Below, one piece after another: positions 1 through 8,430 of a stretch of 64,000 nucleotides of DNA. Made by a program: the position numbers and the translations under genes. The stretch's first letter is position 1; every line of letters starts with the position of its first letter. This DNA comes from Ostreococcus lucimarinus CCE9901 (Eukaryota; Chlorophyta; Mamiellophyceae; Mamiellales; Bathycoccaceae), in NCBI RefSeq assembly GCF_000092065.1, contig NC_009356.1:831088-895087 (forward strand), read 5' to 3'. Below the pieces are notes generated by a model. It searched no databases. It was given only the letters and a program-made list of their open reading frames with translations, and was not told the origin of the DNA.

Positions 1-273
1 GCCCGCGACGCCGGCGCACAGATTCGTCGCCGCGCCGCACAATTCGTACAGCGTAAACATCGTCGCCACCTCCATCGCCTCGAACCCTCGCGCGTACGCG
101 TGCATGAGCACCAGCATCCGCACCGCGCCGTCCGTCATCGTAAACAGAACGTATGAGATGGAGATCACCGCGAACGGACCCAGGAACGTTTTCTTCGCCT
201 CGCGCGCCGCTCGTCCGTCGTCCATCGCGCGCGCGCGCGTCGCCGATGCGGCGTCCGGTCGGCCGTCCGCCAT
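1..273 (-). CDS. arsJ: ArsJ-like organoarsenical efflux permease (MFS), 5' part only
   Basis: Partial gene running off the left edge; 91 codons are visible from the ATG at 273, or 75 from an in-frame ATG at 225. The visible part is a short basic N-terminus, then a membrane segment (PFAVISISYVLFTMTDGAVR), then a second hydrophobic stretch around FTLYELCGAATNLCAG. The pattern T-[LM]-TDGA-[IV]-RML-V-LH followed by LYE..G..TNL.AG is what I recall of bacterial ArsJ, which exports 1-arseno-3-phosphoglycerate. The identification is strengthened by the neighbours: a divergent PGK-like gene and, 2.7 kb away, a GAPDH of the type that partners ArsJ. Eukaryotic ArsJ is uncommon and transfer from bacteria is likely (inference). 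Without the rest of the gene, another MFS family cannot be excluded. Confidence 0.72.
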   Translation of the reverse strand, partial: MADGRPDAASATRARAMDDGRAAREAKKTFLGPFAVISISYVLFTMTDGAVRMLVLMHAYARGFEAMEVATMFTLYELCGAATNLCAGVAG

Positions 274-421
274 CGTCCGCGAAACGTCCTCGCGCGGCCA
301 GCGATCGCGCGTTTCCGGCGCGCGCGCGCGAGCGAGAAATCACCGCCCGCGCGCCCGCGCGCCGCGCGACGCGCGCGTCGAGCGCGCGTCCCGCGCGATT
401 CCGGCGCGCGTCGAGAGGTGA

Positions 422-431
422 GGAATATTCC
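422..431. promoter_or_regulatory. P1BS-like palindrome in the arsJ/PGK divergent promoter
   Basis: The perfect palindrome GGAATATTCC contains GAATATTC, which fits the plant/algal PHR1/PSR1 site GNATATNC. It lies between the divergent ATGs at 273 (ArsJ-like) and 484 (PGK-like), ending 52 nt before the PGK ATG. An identical 10-mer stands 56 nt before the GAPDH ATG. The rest of 274-483 is GC-rich and shows nothing else I can name. Function is inferred from motif identity and placement. Confidence 0.55.
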
Positions 432-483
432 CGTCGAACTTCGTAACGACTCGAATCGTCACATCGCGACGACTTCTCGAGGC

Positions 484-1878
484 ATGCCGCGCGTGCGCGC
501 GCTCGCGGACGCGCGCGATCTGACGAATAAAATCGTTCTCGTCCGCGTCGATCACAACTGCGTGAAGCGCGGCGTCGTGCGCGACGTGCACAGGATCGAA
601 CAGTCGCTGCCGACGCTGTACAACATCGTCGAGCGCGGCGGACGACCGATCCTGATGACGCACGTCAATCGACCGCGAAGCGCGAAGACGGGGGAGATCG
701 CGCGCGATGACGACGAGGACGGCGTGGCGGCGATCGTGGACGTGCTGCGGATGAAACTGGGGGTGACGTTCGCGGCGCCGAGCTTTCGAAGCGACGGCGC
801 GCGAGGGATACGAAGCGTGGACACGAGCGTGAACTTCTTGCTGGACGATCTGCGAGCGCGGAGGATCGGAGGGATATACCTGCCGAACACGCGGTGGTTC
901 GAGGGCGAAGAGGCGGGAGAGGGGACGGAGGCGTACGAGGCGCTGGCGAGACAGCTGGCGGGGTTGGCGGACGTGTACGTGAACGACGCGTTCGGGTCGT
1001 GGCAGGCGCACGCGTCGACGGTTGGGATCACGAAATACTTGCCGAGTTACGCCGGGTTGTTGATGCAGAAGGAGCTGCGCGCGGTGGAGGCGGTGCTGAA
1101 TCCGAAGCGACCGTTCGTCGCCGTCGTGGCGGGGGCCAAGGTGGACACGAAGCTCGGAACGCTCAAGGCGGTGGCGGCGCGGTGCGATTCGTTGATTCTC
1201 GGTGGAGTGGTTTATAACGCGTATTTATGCGCAAAGTATGACATCGAGGTCGAAGGCGTGAGCGAGGGGGACGTGGAGCTGGCGAGGGAGCTTCTGTCGC
1301 CCGAGGCGCAGGCGAAAATCATCGAGCTCCCGGTGGTTGTGGAATCCACGTCGCTCAAAGGGTGCGGTTGCATCCCTAAAGAGGGCGAGTGCGGAGACCC
1401 GAAAGAAACGCTAGGGGCCACGCGCGCGCTTCGAGTGAGCGATCTCCAGCGCGGGGCTAGTTACGGATACTTTCTCGACGTCGCCGCGAGTTCGTTTGAA
1501 GACGAAAAGGTGAAAAACGCTCTGCACGGAGCAAAGTGTATCTTCGTCAACGCCGTCATGGGGTTCACATCCAGTGGATTTCACGAAGGCACGACCGCGC
1601 TGGATCACGCCATCGCGGCGAATAAGGGCGCGCGTAAATATTTTGGCGGCGGCGACACGATTCAAGAGTTCAAGTCGCTCACGCCCGCGCTGTACTTATC
1701 TGCCGCCGTAGACCCGACGTTTTACTTATTCACCGGTGGTGGTACCGTGCTCAGAGCGTTAGAGTTGGGTGGCGCCGAAAAATTGGAAACTGTGCAGTGT
1801 CTCATGGCGGATGACGACGAGGAGATTGAGCCGCACGCCGAACCAAAGTGCATGCGATTCGCCGATTGCGCGTGTTAG
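484..1878 (+). CDS. Divergent phosphoglycerate kinase-like protein of the arsenate cluster
   Basis: 464 aa from the ATG at 484; the open frame extends back to a GTG at 418, but MPRVRALADARDL fits the usual PGK start. PGK landmarks are present: VLVRVDHN, an RP after THVN, YVNDAFG, LLMQKEL, GAKVDTKLG, GGGDT and FTGGG. Several canonical sites are altered by my recollection of the family: NGPMG reads NAVMG, the Arg of AHRAH reads Gln (SWQAH), and DIGPKS reads DVAASS. The protein is about 50 residues longer than normal PGK. It carries a Cys-rich insertion near residue 300 (GCGCIPKEGECG) and ends in a Cys-rich tail (CMRFADCAC). It is divergent from the ArsJ-like gene and convergent with the GAPDH. 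It may act on, or sense, arseno-phosphoglycerate, or be a relic PGK; its activity is unknown. Confidence 0.85.
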   Translation: MPRVRALADARDLTNKIVLVRVDHNCVKRGVVRDVHRIEQSLPTLYNIVERGGRPILMTHVNRPRSAKTGEIARDDDEDGVAAIVDVLRMKLGVTFAAPSFRSDGARGIRSVDTSVNFLLDDLRARRIGGIYLPNTRWFEGEEAGEGTEAYEALARQLAGLADVYVNDAFGSWQAHASTVGITKYLPSYAGLLMQKELRAVEAVLNPKRPFVAVVAGAKVDTKLGTLKAVAARCDSLILGGVVYNAYLCAKYDIEVEGVSEGDVELARELLSPEAQAKIIELPVVVESTSLKGCGCIPKEGECGDPKETLGATRALRVSDLQRGASYGYFLDVAASSFEDEKVKNALHGAKCIFVNAVMGFTSSGFHEGTTALDHAIAANKGARKYFGGGDTIQEFKSLTPALYLSAAVDPTFYLFTGGGTVLRALELGGAEKLETVQCLMADDDEEIEPHAEPKCMRFADCAC

Positions 1879-1961
1879 AGACGCTCATTCGTGTAATAAA
1901 TAGTATTCATATTGAAATTCTTCGAAGGTTCGCTACGTCTAAACCGACGAGTAGCGCTTTC

Positions 1962-3026
1962 TTACAACGACGCGGCGACCATTTTCACGCAGTCGACCAT
2001 GCGACAGCTGTAGCCGTACTCGTTGTCGTACCAAACGTAAAGCTTCAAGTGCGTGCCGTCGACGACCATCGTGGACTGCGCGTCGACAATGCCCGATCGC
2101 GGATCGTTGACGAAATCCGTGGACACGAGAGGTTGTTCTTCGTAACCCATGATGCCGACCAAAGGTCCTTCCTCGGATTTCGCCTTGAGCAAGGCGTTCA
2201 CCTCTTCCACCGTCACCGCGCGCTTGGTCTCGAGAACGATATCCGTCAGAGACCCGTTGATGAGCGGCACGCGCACCGCGAGTCCGTTCAATTTACCCTT
2301 GAGTTCCGGAATGATGAGCTGCACCGCCGTGGCGCTCCCCGTGGACGTCGGCGCCAAGTTTACCAACCCGCTCCTCGCCCGTCTCAAATCATCCTTCTTC
2401 GTGTTCGGCGCGTCCACCATCGACTGCGTGTTCGTCACGTTATGCACCGTCGTTATGCTTCCCCGATGCACCCCGATCTCCTTATGAATCGTGTAAATCA
2501 CCGGCGCGATGCAATTCGTCGTGCACGACGCCGCCGTCACCACTCGATGCTTCTCCGCGTCGTACTCCCCGTGATTCACCCCGTACACCACGTTCAGCGC
2601 CCCCTCGCACTTCACCGGCGCCGACACCACCACCTTCTTCACCACCCCCCCGTGTTTCTCGCCGAAATACGCGCTCTCGAGCTTTTTCATCTTCAAAAAC
2701 GCCCCCGTGCACTCCATCACCACCTCGCACCCCGCGCTCGACCACGGCGCGTCCTCCGGATCCTCGCACGCGCTGAACCCGATCCTGCGCTCCTCCCCGG
2801 CGTCCCCGACGACCAAACACCGCGCGCCCTCGTCGTACCGCAGCGTTTTCGTCCATCGTCCGTGCACCGAGTCGAACTCGCCGAGGTACGCGCACGACGC
2901 CCCCGACCCGGGCGTCTCGTTCACGTGCACCACCTCGAGCGTCGGGTCGTCATACGCCACGCGAAACGCCAGCCGACCGATGCGACCGAAGCCGTTTATC
3001 CCCACTCTCGTCCTCGCGCGCGGCAT
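1962..3026 (-). CDS. Glyceraldehyde-3-phosphate dehydrogenase, ArsJ-associated type
   Basis: 354 aa, single exon, starting MPRARTRVGINGFGRIGR (NAD-binding fold). The catalytic cysteine is in AASCTTNC, about residue 150, followed by HNVTNTQSMVDAP and RRARSG. NGLAVRVPLINGSLTD and WYDNEYGYSCRMVD complete the catalytic domain. The spellings TNTQ, DAP...DLRRAR and EFDSVHGRW are those I associate with the GAPDH encoded next to arsJ in bacteria, rather than the plastid GapA/B or cytosolic GapC. Such an enzyme uses arsenate in place of phosphate to make 1-arseno-3-phosphoglycerate, the ArsJ substrate. No plastid transit peptide is obvious, so a cytosolic place is likely. The open frame continues far upstream of 3026 but without GAPDH similarity. 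It is tail to tail with the PGK-like gene, 83 bp apart. Confidence 0.93.
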   Translation of the reverse strand: MPRARTRVGINGFGRIGRLAFRVAYDDPTLEVVHVNETPGSGASCAYLGEFDSVHGRWTKTLRYDEGARCLVVGDAGEERRIGFSACEDPEDAPWSSAGCEVVMECTGAFLKMKKLESAYFGEKHGGVVKKVVVSAPVKCEGALNVVYGVNHGEYDAEKHRVVTAASCTTNCIAPVIYTIHKEIGVHRGSITTVHNVTNTQSMVDAPNTKKDDLRRARSGLVNLAPTSTGSATAVQLIIPELKGKLNGLAVRVPLINGSLTDIVLETKRAVTVEEVNALLKAKSEEGPLVGIMGYEEQPLVSTDFVNDPRSGIVDAQSTMVVDGTHLKLYVWYDNEYGYSCRMVDCVKMVAASL

Positions 3027-3082
3027 CGTCGCGCGTCGCGCGTCGACGTCGTCGATCGATCGCGCGCGTTCGAGTGACGATT

Positions 3083-3092
3083 GGAATATTCC
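3083..3092. promoter_or_regulatory. P1BS-like palindrome upstream of GAPDH
   Basis: Second exact copy of GGAATATTCC, 56 nt before the GAPDH ATG at 3026 and 312 nt before the ATG of the rightward gene at 3405. The 378-bp stretch 3027-3404 between these divergent genes is otherwise GC-rich simple sequence with no gene that I can see. Confidence 0.55.
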
Positions 3093-3404
3093 GCCGTCGC
3101 GCGCGATCGACGCCTCGACGCGGTCGTCGATCGACGAGTCGAGGTTCGACGAGATCGATCGATCGACGCGACGCGGTTCGAGCGCGCGCGCGTCGGCCCT
3201 GGATGTCTGAAACGAGACTCGGTTCACACACGGATTTCGGGACGACGCATCGCCATCCGGTCGCGGTCGACGCGGCGCGCGCGCGCGACGCGCGCGCGAG
3301 ACGCGCGCGCGCATCGCGAGCGGCGCGCGAGCGAGGCGCACGCGAGGCACGCGCGCGCGAGATCGACGCGGTCGAGCGCGACGGGAAACGCGCGCGCGAA
3401 GGCG

Positions 3405-4190
3405 ATGATGTCGACGACGCTGGGGCGATCGGTGGTGGCGACGACGACGCGACGCGGCGACGCGGCGCGAGCGCGGGCGAAGAAGAAACGGAGCGGCGGC
3501 GGACGGTCGGGGAACGATGATTACGCGCAGGATTTCGCGCTGTATGGGTCGTTCGATGAGTCGTACACCGAGGGCGCGGGGTTGTTGCTCGGGAAGGGGG
3601 AGCTGCGGTCGAGCGGGACGCGCGCGAAGGGGCGGTCGGGAGCGGGATACGACGCCGTCGCGGGCGTGCTCGACGCGCTGGCGGAGGTGAAGAGTGAGAG
3701 GAAGTCGCGGGGGGGAGGAGGGAGGCGCTACGATGCGTATGGGGATGATGACGAGGACGCGGCGGACGAGGGCGCGGCGGCGGACGGGACGGCGGCGGGC
3801 GAGGGCGAAGACTTTGACGCGGAATCCGCGCCGAAGGCGAAGGCTCGACCGGTGCGATCGGCGCCCGCGATGGCGGCGCGACCGGTGCCGACGCAACCGC
3901 AAGCGCCGAGACCGAAACCGAAGGTTGTGGTGAAACCGAAGAAACCGGCGCCGGCGGCGACGATGGATCCGGCGCAGACCAAGGCCAAGGCGAGCCAAAC
4001 TTTGAGCAAGTGGGGTTTCTCCGCGAGCGACGTGGAGACGGCGATCGAGGCGACGAGCGCGAGCGCTGGCGACGGCGCGACGGCGAAAAAACGGCAAATT
4101 GCCGCGCTCGATTGGATGTTGGCGAATTTGCCCATCGACGACGTGCCGGATGAATATAAATTGGAGGCGCAACAGGCTCAATCCGCGTGA
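3405..4190 (+). CDS. Unknown protein with a C-terminal UBA-like segment
   Basis: 261 aa from the ATG at 3405 (a second ATG follows directly). The first 35 residues are rich in Thr, Arg and Ala with few acids, which would fit an organelle-targeting peptide. The middle is low complexity: an acidic patch (DDDEDAADEG), then a Pro/Lys-rich linker. The only folded-looking part is the last 75 residues: SKWGFSASDVETAIEA followed by ALDWMLANLPIDDVPDEY. That is the layout of the UBA-like modules in DHX29/DHX57-type helicases, where a similar ALDW...LP...LP line occurs. The helicase at 58630 has a comparable segment. TGTAA at 4210 may be the poly(A) signal. I do not recognise the family. Confidence 0.7.
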   Translation: MMSTTLGRSVVATTTRRGDAARARAKKKRSGGGRSGNDDYAQDFALYGSFDESYTEGAGLLLGKGELRSSGTRAKGRSGAGYDAVAGVLDALAEVKSERKSRGGGGRRYDAYGDDDEDAADEGAAADGTAAGEGEDFDAESAPKAKARPVRSAPAMAARPVPTQPQAPRPKPKVVVKPKKPAPAATMDPAQTKAKASQTLSKWGFSASDVETAIEATSASAGDGATAKKRQIAALDWMLANLPIDDVPDEYKLEAQQAQSA

Positions 4191-4262
4191 TTCAATCGAT
4201 CGATTCTTTTGTAATACAGAGTACGAACAAGCAGTAGAAAACAACAAACGTTTCGACGAATT

Positions 4263-5683
4263 TTAAAACTCGCGATCGGGGAAAAGCGCTGGGGCGATGA
4301 GGCACCACAGGTAAATCGCGCCCGTCGCCCAGACGCTAAAGAATTTCACCCACACGCTCGCCCAGCCGCTGCCGATCGCTTCGGTGTCGTCCTCGTGTCT
4401 GGTGCCCCAACCCGTGAGTAACATTGACGTGTACATCGCGGCTAGGGCAAACATCAAATGGAAAAAGCTATAGTTGTACTTGACTGGACCGGAAGCGTCG
4501 CCTTCGCTCGCTTCCTCTTCGTCGCCGTCGTTGAGCGCCTCGCGAAGCTCGCTCTGAAAACTCTCGTCGACTTCCATGTCCCAAAAGTTGCTCTCCCCGG
4601 CGCGCATGGCGGCGTACACCACCGAGACGAGCGTAAACGCGGTCGTGACTAAGTTTGCCGGTTTCTTCAACTCCTCGTTGGCGTCGATGAAAGAGCGCGG
4701 ACGACAGGCGTACGTCGACGGTTCCGAAGTCAAAGCCGAGTAGCACAAGTACGTGCAGTACAGCGTCACGGCCGCGGACGGTAACAAGCACCCCTCACGC
4801 GCGGCCGGGTGAAGCGTGATGACCGTCAAGACGACGCACAAAACCACCGTGCAAGTAATCATCGCGATGTTTCGATGACACTCTCGATTCGGGGCGTACG
4901 ACTCGTACATCTCCACAAACAACGCCACAGACGTCGCGTACATCGCGAGCGTCGACACCAACAGCCCCGCGACCCAACCCCAATGCTCACCGCTCGCCCA
5001 GGATTCGTTCCACGCGAACGCAAAGTCCAAGACGATGATCATCTGAATCACCAAGAAGAGCCCCGATCCCAGTCGCGCCGCCGCCGCGTACGCCTCCATT
5101 CCCTCATCCGTCGCCCACAGAAAGAAGAACGCGTGCAGCGCGACGAACGCCAGCACCTTCAACATCCAATTCCCTCGATGCAACGCCTTATCGCGAAAAT
5201 CGGAACGATCTTTCGTCCCGATCAACGCCGCGCTCATCGCGAAGAAGAACGTCGACGTCGCGCACGACGCTCGATACACCGCCTGCGTCTTAAACCACGC
5301 CGCGCTCGCGCGTCCGTTCGCCCCGATCCCTGCGCGCGCATCCCACGTTCGATCGTTCGCATCGTCAGTCGCGCGTCACTTTGCGTCGCGCGCGTCCGCG
5401 CCGTTCCCGTCGTCTCGCCGCGCCGAATCTCAATCCAAATCCGTTCCCCTCGCGCCTCGCCTCGCCTCGCCTCGCCGCCGCACGCACAGCTCAACCGCTC
5501 GAGCGCCGTCTCGGAGCCGTAATCGCGCAGCGCCCACTTCAGCGCGACCGCGCACGCGAACATCGCCGCGTGCGTCGCGCGCGCGGGCGGCGACTTTGGC
5601 ATCGCCGCGCACACCGACGACCCGACGCACGACCCCAGGCACGACATCGCGGGCGTCGCGACGCACGCGAGGAGCGATGCCAT
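4263..5683 (-). CDS. Serinc/TMS1-family membrane protein (two exons)
   Basis: Exon 1 is 5488-5683 and exon 2 is 4263-5329, with a 158-nt intron (GTGCGT donor, ACTGAC branch at about 5365, CAG acceptor). The joined protein is 420 aa, the usual Serinc length. Exon 1 gives the Cys-rich N-terminus and first membrane segment (ACVATPAMSCLGSCVGSSVC). Exon 2 resumes with QAVYRASCATSTFFFAMSA, the Serinc [KQ]-AVYR-S signature, and adds roughly nine more hydrophobic segments, an acidic loop (ALNDGDEEEASEGDASG) and SFFHLMFALAAMYTSMLLTGW. Serincs are endomembrane proteins, first described as serine incorporators and now seen as lipid scramblases. The gene is divergent from the JMJD7-like gene, with 123 bp between the ATGs. 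The intron phase matches when the donor is placed at 5487. Confidence 0.88.
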
Positions 5684-5806
5684 CGCGCGCGCGTCGACGC
5701 GCGACGCGCGCGCGACGGCCGCGTCGCGCGAAGCGACGTAAAGTGACGCGTCGATTCGTCTCAACGCTAACCGTCGCGTCAGAGCGCGACGACGCGCGCG
5801 CGACGG

Positions 5807-6901
5807 ATGTCGACGCTCGACGCGCTCGAGCGATGCGCGAGAGAAACGCGCGAGTACGTCGGCGCGCGCGTGACGCGCGCGACGTCGCCGCCGAGCGCGC
5901 TGGCGTTCGCGATGGCGCACATCGCGGCGAACGTGCCGCTGTTGACGGCGAACGCGACGACGCACTGGCGCGCGCACGACGCGTGGCGCGCGAACGAGGG
6001 CGTGATGGAGGATTTCGGAGGCCCCGATGCGGTCGTCGAGGTGAACGCGACGCCGAACGGGCGAGGAGACGCGGTGCACAGGGTGGAGAAAGATGGCTGG
6101 GCGCGACTCGGGACGGGGACGCGGTGCGAGACGACGGGACGAGGCGAGACGCGCGACGCGTTCGACGCGTTCGTGGAGCCGGCGAAGAGGGAAATGACGA
6201 TAAAGGAATTGTTTGAATCGCTCGAGGACGGCGCGGGGACGGGGACGGCGTGGTATCTGTCGGGGCAGAACGATAATTTGAGGTCGAGCGAAGCGTTGGC
6301 GCGCGCGGGCGCGCGAAACGACTTCGACGTCCCGTTCGCTCGCGAAGCGTTCGCGAGCGTGGGGAAAGCCGGTCGTGACGGTTTAGGGGAGGCAGTGAAC
6401 CTGTGGATCGGGAACGATGCGTCGCAGACGTCGTATCATCAGGATTTCTATGAGAATATTTACACCGTCGTGCGCGGGACGAAGGTCTTCTCGCTTCGAC
6501 CGCCGTGCGACGTGTTCGACATGCGCGCGACGGAAGCGGTTCGCGGCGTGTTCGAAACCGACGACGCGCTCTCATGGCGAATTAAACTCCGTCCTTCGTT
6601 CGAACCGCGCGTTGTCTGGAGCGCGGTGGACCTCGATCCAGTCACGGGCGAGCCGATTTTCGGCGACGACGACGCGTTACGATACCGTCGACCGCGTCCC
6701 GAACCGTGCTTCGACGTCGAAGTGCGCGCGGGCGAAACACTCTACATCCCCGCGATGTGGTTCCATCGCGTGCGTCAAAAAGGGATCGCGATCGCGGTGA
6801 ATTCGTGGTTTGACATGCATTTCGGCGACCGATACGCGACGCGTCCGCTGTGGGAGCCGTCGCGACGCTCCATGTCAAGTTCTAGCGTAACTCTAGCGTA
6901 A
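5807..6901 (+). CDS. JMJD7-like JmjC-domain lysyl hydroxylase
   Basis: 364 aa, single exon. The cupin/JmjC core starts around residue 200 with NLWIGNDASQTSYHQDFYEN. HQD is the first Fe(II)-binding pair and WIG..S.TS.H.D.YEN is the JMJD7 signature. The second histidine is in LYIPAMWFHRV, about residue 320. JMJD7 enzymes use 2-oxoglutarate and oxygen to hydroxylate a lysine in DRG-type GTPases. The N-terminal 190 residues are less conserved but keep the JMJD7 order. The last codons (SSSVTLA) are written by a tandem 11-bp repeat, and the stop codon itself sits inside that array, so the C-terminus is probably variable between strains. Confidence 0.85.
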   Translation: MSTLDALERCARETREYVGARVTRATSPPSALAFAMAHIAANVPLLTANATTHWRAHDAWRANEGVMEDFGGPDAVVEVNATPNGRGDAVHRVEKDGWARLGTGTRCETTGRGETRDAFDAFVEPAKREMTIKELFESLEDGAGTGTAWYLSGQNDNLRSSEALARAGARNDFDVPFAREAFASVGKAGRDGLGEAVNLWIGNDASQTSYHQDFYENIYTVVRGTKVFSLRPPCDVFDMRATEAVRGVFETDDALSWRIKLRPSFEPRVVWSAVDLDPVTGEPIFGDDDALRYRRPRPEPCFDVEVRAGETLYIPAMWFHRVRQKGIAIAVNSWFDMHFGDRYATRPLWEPSRRSMSSSSVTLA

Positions 6902-6924
6902 CTCTAGCGTAACTCTAGCGTAAC
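6881..6924. repeat. 11-bp minisatellite, four perfect copies
   Basis: Four head-to-tail copies of TCTAGCGTAAC. The array covers the end of the JMJD7-like gene: its stop codon TAA is at 6899-6901. Since 11 is not a multiple of 3, copy-number change alters frame and shifts which TAA is used. Confidence 0.95.
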
Positions 6925-7018
6925 TCCGAACTCCACACCGCGCCTCGTCGGCGTCGCTCGTGAGACGGTAGACGGACGGACGTAGCGACGCACCTCGCGT
7001 CGTCGCTCGCGAGCGACG

Positions 7019-8389
7019 ATGCGTCCGAGCGATGCGTCGGCACGTCGAAATCCGTGCGGGACGCGCAAGATGCCATCGGGACAAACACGAGAACGTTCGC
7101 GACGAGACACGCGCGCACGCGCGGCGAATAAGGCGAAGAAAGCGGTGGGTGAGAGAACGTTTGTCATAGAACCGTTTCACGCCATCGTGGGGGATCGAAA
7201 CGGGCGACGGGCGTTGAGACATAGAGATTTTGAAGAGGTGCAGCGCGTGGACGCGCGAGGGAGCGGCGGCGTGGACGCGCTACGCGAGGCGCTCGAGCGC
7301 GAAAAGCGCGCGCACGCGAAAATCAAAGCTGAACTTAGCGAATTAGAATCGCACTACGCGAGTGACTTGGAAATACGCGCGATGAAGACGAAAAAATTGC
7401 GGTTGAAGGATGCGGTGGCGGCGCTCGAGCGAGACGTGCGGCGCGCTGAATCGTCCGAGGCACTCGGCGCGGGCTCGTACGGGAAAGTTTGGAAGGCGAG
7501 AGATTCAAAAACGGGTGCTGAGGTGGCGGTGAAGATCGAACCGGTCGATGATAGTGCGAACGGTGTGGCGAGTGCGCTTGGGCGAGAGTTTGAGTTGATG
7601 CGTCGAGTCAAAGCTTCCGATCCGCGATGTTTTCCCACGCCGTTGTTTTTCGGGGAACAAAGCGTCATGGGCAAACGTTCGCGAGTGTTGGTCATGGATT
7701 TGCTCGGCTCTAGTTTAGAAGACATCTCACAAAGCGTGATGCTTGGCACTGGATTTACGCGAGTGACGACGGCGCGGATCGCGAAGCGGCTGTTTACGGC
7801 GCTCGAAGCGATGCAGCGAGTCAGCGTCGTTCACGGCGACATCAAGCCGGACAACTTGTGCACAGAAGTCCAAGCGAACGACGGCAAGAAAAGGAATGGA
7901 ATTCTCCTCGTCGACTTTGGAGAAGCCGTGATTTTCGACGACCCATCGTACTCGCCGCGCATTCATGAGGAAGTCCCTCGGCATCTTTGGCGCGGCACGT
8001 GGCTCTTCAGCAGCGCCAACGTCGACGGCGGCTCTGCTCTCGCCCCTCGTGACGATTTGGAGAGCGCCATCTTCACCCTCGCCTACCTGCGCACTGGTCG
8101 TTTACCATGGACCCACGTCATCGATGATTTCGGCGACACCGAGCTCGACGTGCGAGTTTTAGCTCCAATCAAGCGCGCCGTCGATTCCGGCGCCGCGTTG
8201 CTCTCGCCTCGCGGCGCCGAAGCCCCGGCGCCCGAATGCGACGACGCCGACGTCGTCTTCTTCCACCGCGTACTCACCCACGCTCGCGGTTTAGCCATAG
8301 AAGATCTTCCCGATTACCAGTTTTTGCAGCGATGCGTCCAGGATTGGCGGGACGCTTTGGACGCGCCGTACGACTGGCAACGGCGCTGA
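7019..8389 (+). CDS. Casein kinase 1-like protein kinase
   Basis: 456 aa. After a basic N-terminus and a helical charged stretch (residues 85-145), the kinase domain begins with LGAGSYGKVWKA (Gly loop). It continues through VAVKIEP (ATP lysine) and HGDIKPDNL (catalytic Asp) to VDFGEA (metal-binding Asp). RDDLESAIFTLAYLRTGRLPW is the CK1-group hallmark, as is the lack of an APE motif. GTWLFSSANVDGG replaces the typical GTARYAS segment. It is longer at the N-terminus than CK1-delta/epsilon and may belong to a CK1/VRK-like side branch. Substrate unknown. It ends 42 bp before the THOC1 ATG on the same strand. Confidence 0.85.
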   Translation: MRPSDASARRNPCGTRKMPSGQTRERSRRDTRARAANKAKKAVGERTFVIEPFHAIVGDRNGRRALRHRDFEEVQRVDARGSGGVDALREALEREKRAHAKIKAELSELESHYASDLEIRAMKTKKLRLKDAVAALERDVRRAESSEALGAGSYGKVWKARDSKTGAEVAVKIEPVDDSANGVASALGREFELMRRVKASDPRCFPTPLFFGEQSVMGKRSRVLVMDLLGSSLEDISQSVMLGTGFTRVTTARIAKRLFTALEAMQRVSVVHGDIKPDNLCTEVQANDGKKRNGILLVDFGEAVIFDDPSYSPRIHEEVPRHLWRGTWLFSSANVDGGSALAPRDDLESAIFTLAYLRTGRLPWTHVIDDFGDTELDVRVLAPIKRAVDSGAALLSPRGAEAPAPECDDADVVFFHRVLTHARGLAIEDLPDYQFLQRCVQDWRDALDAPYDWQRR

Positions 8390-8430
8390 GATTTTTGGAA
8401 TGCAAACGACCAACCTCATTGTCGCGCGCC

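Noticed and set aside
418-483. Longer PGK-like start at 418
   Set aside because: Codon 418 is GTG and the extension covers the P1BS palindrome; the ATG at 484 fits the family start.
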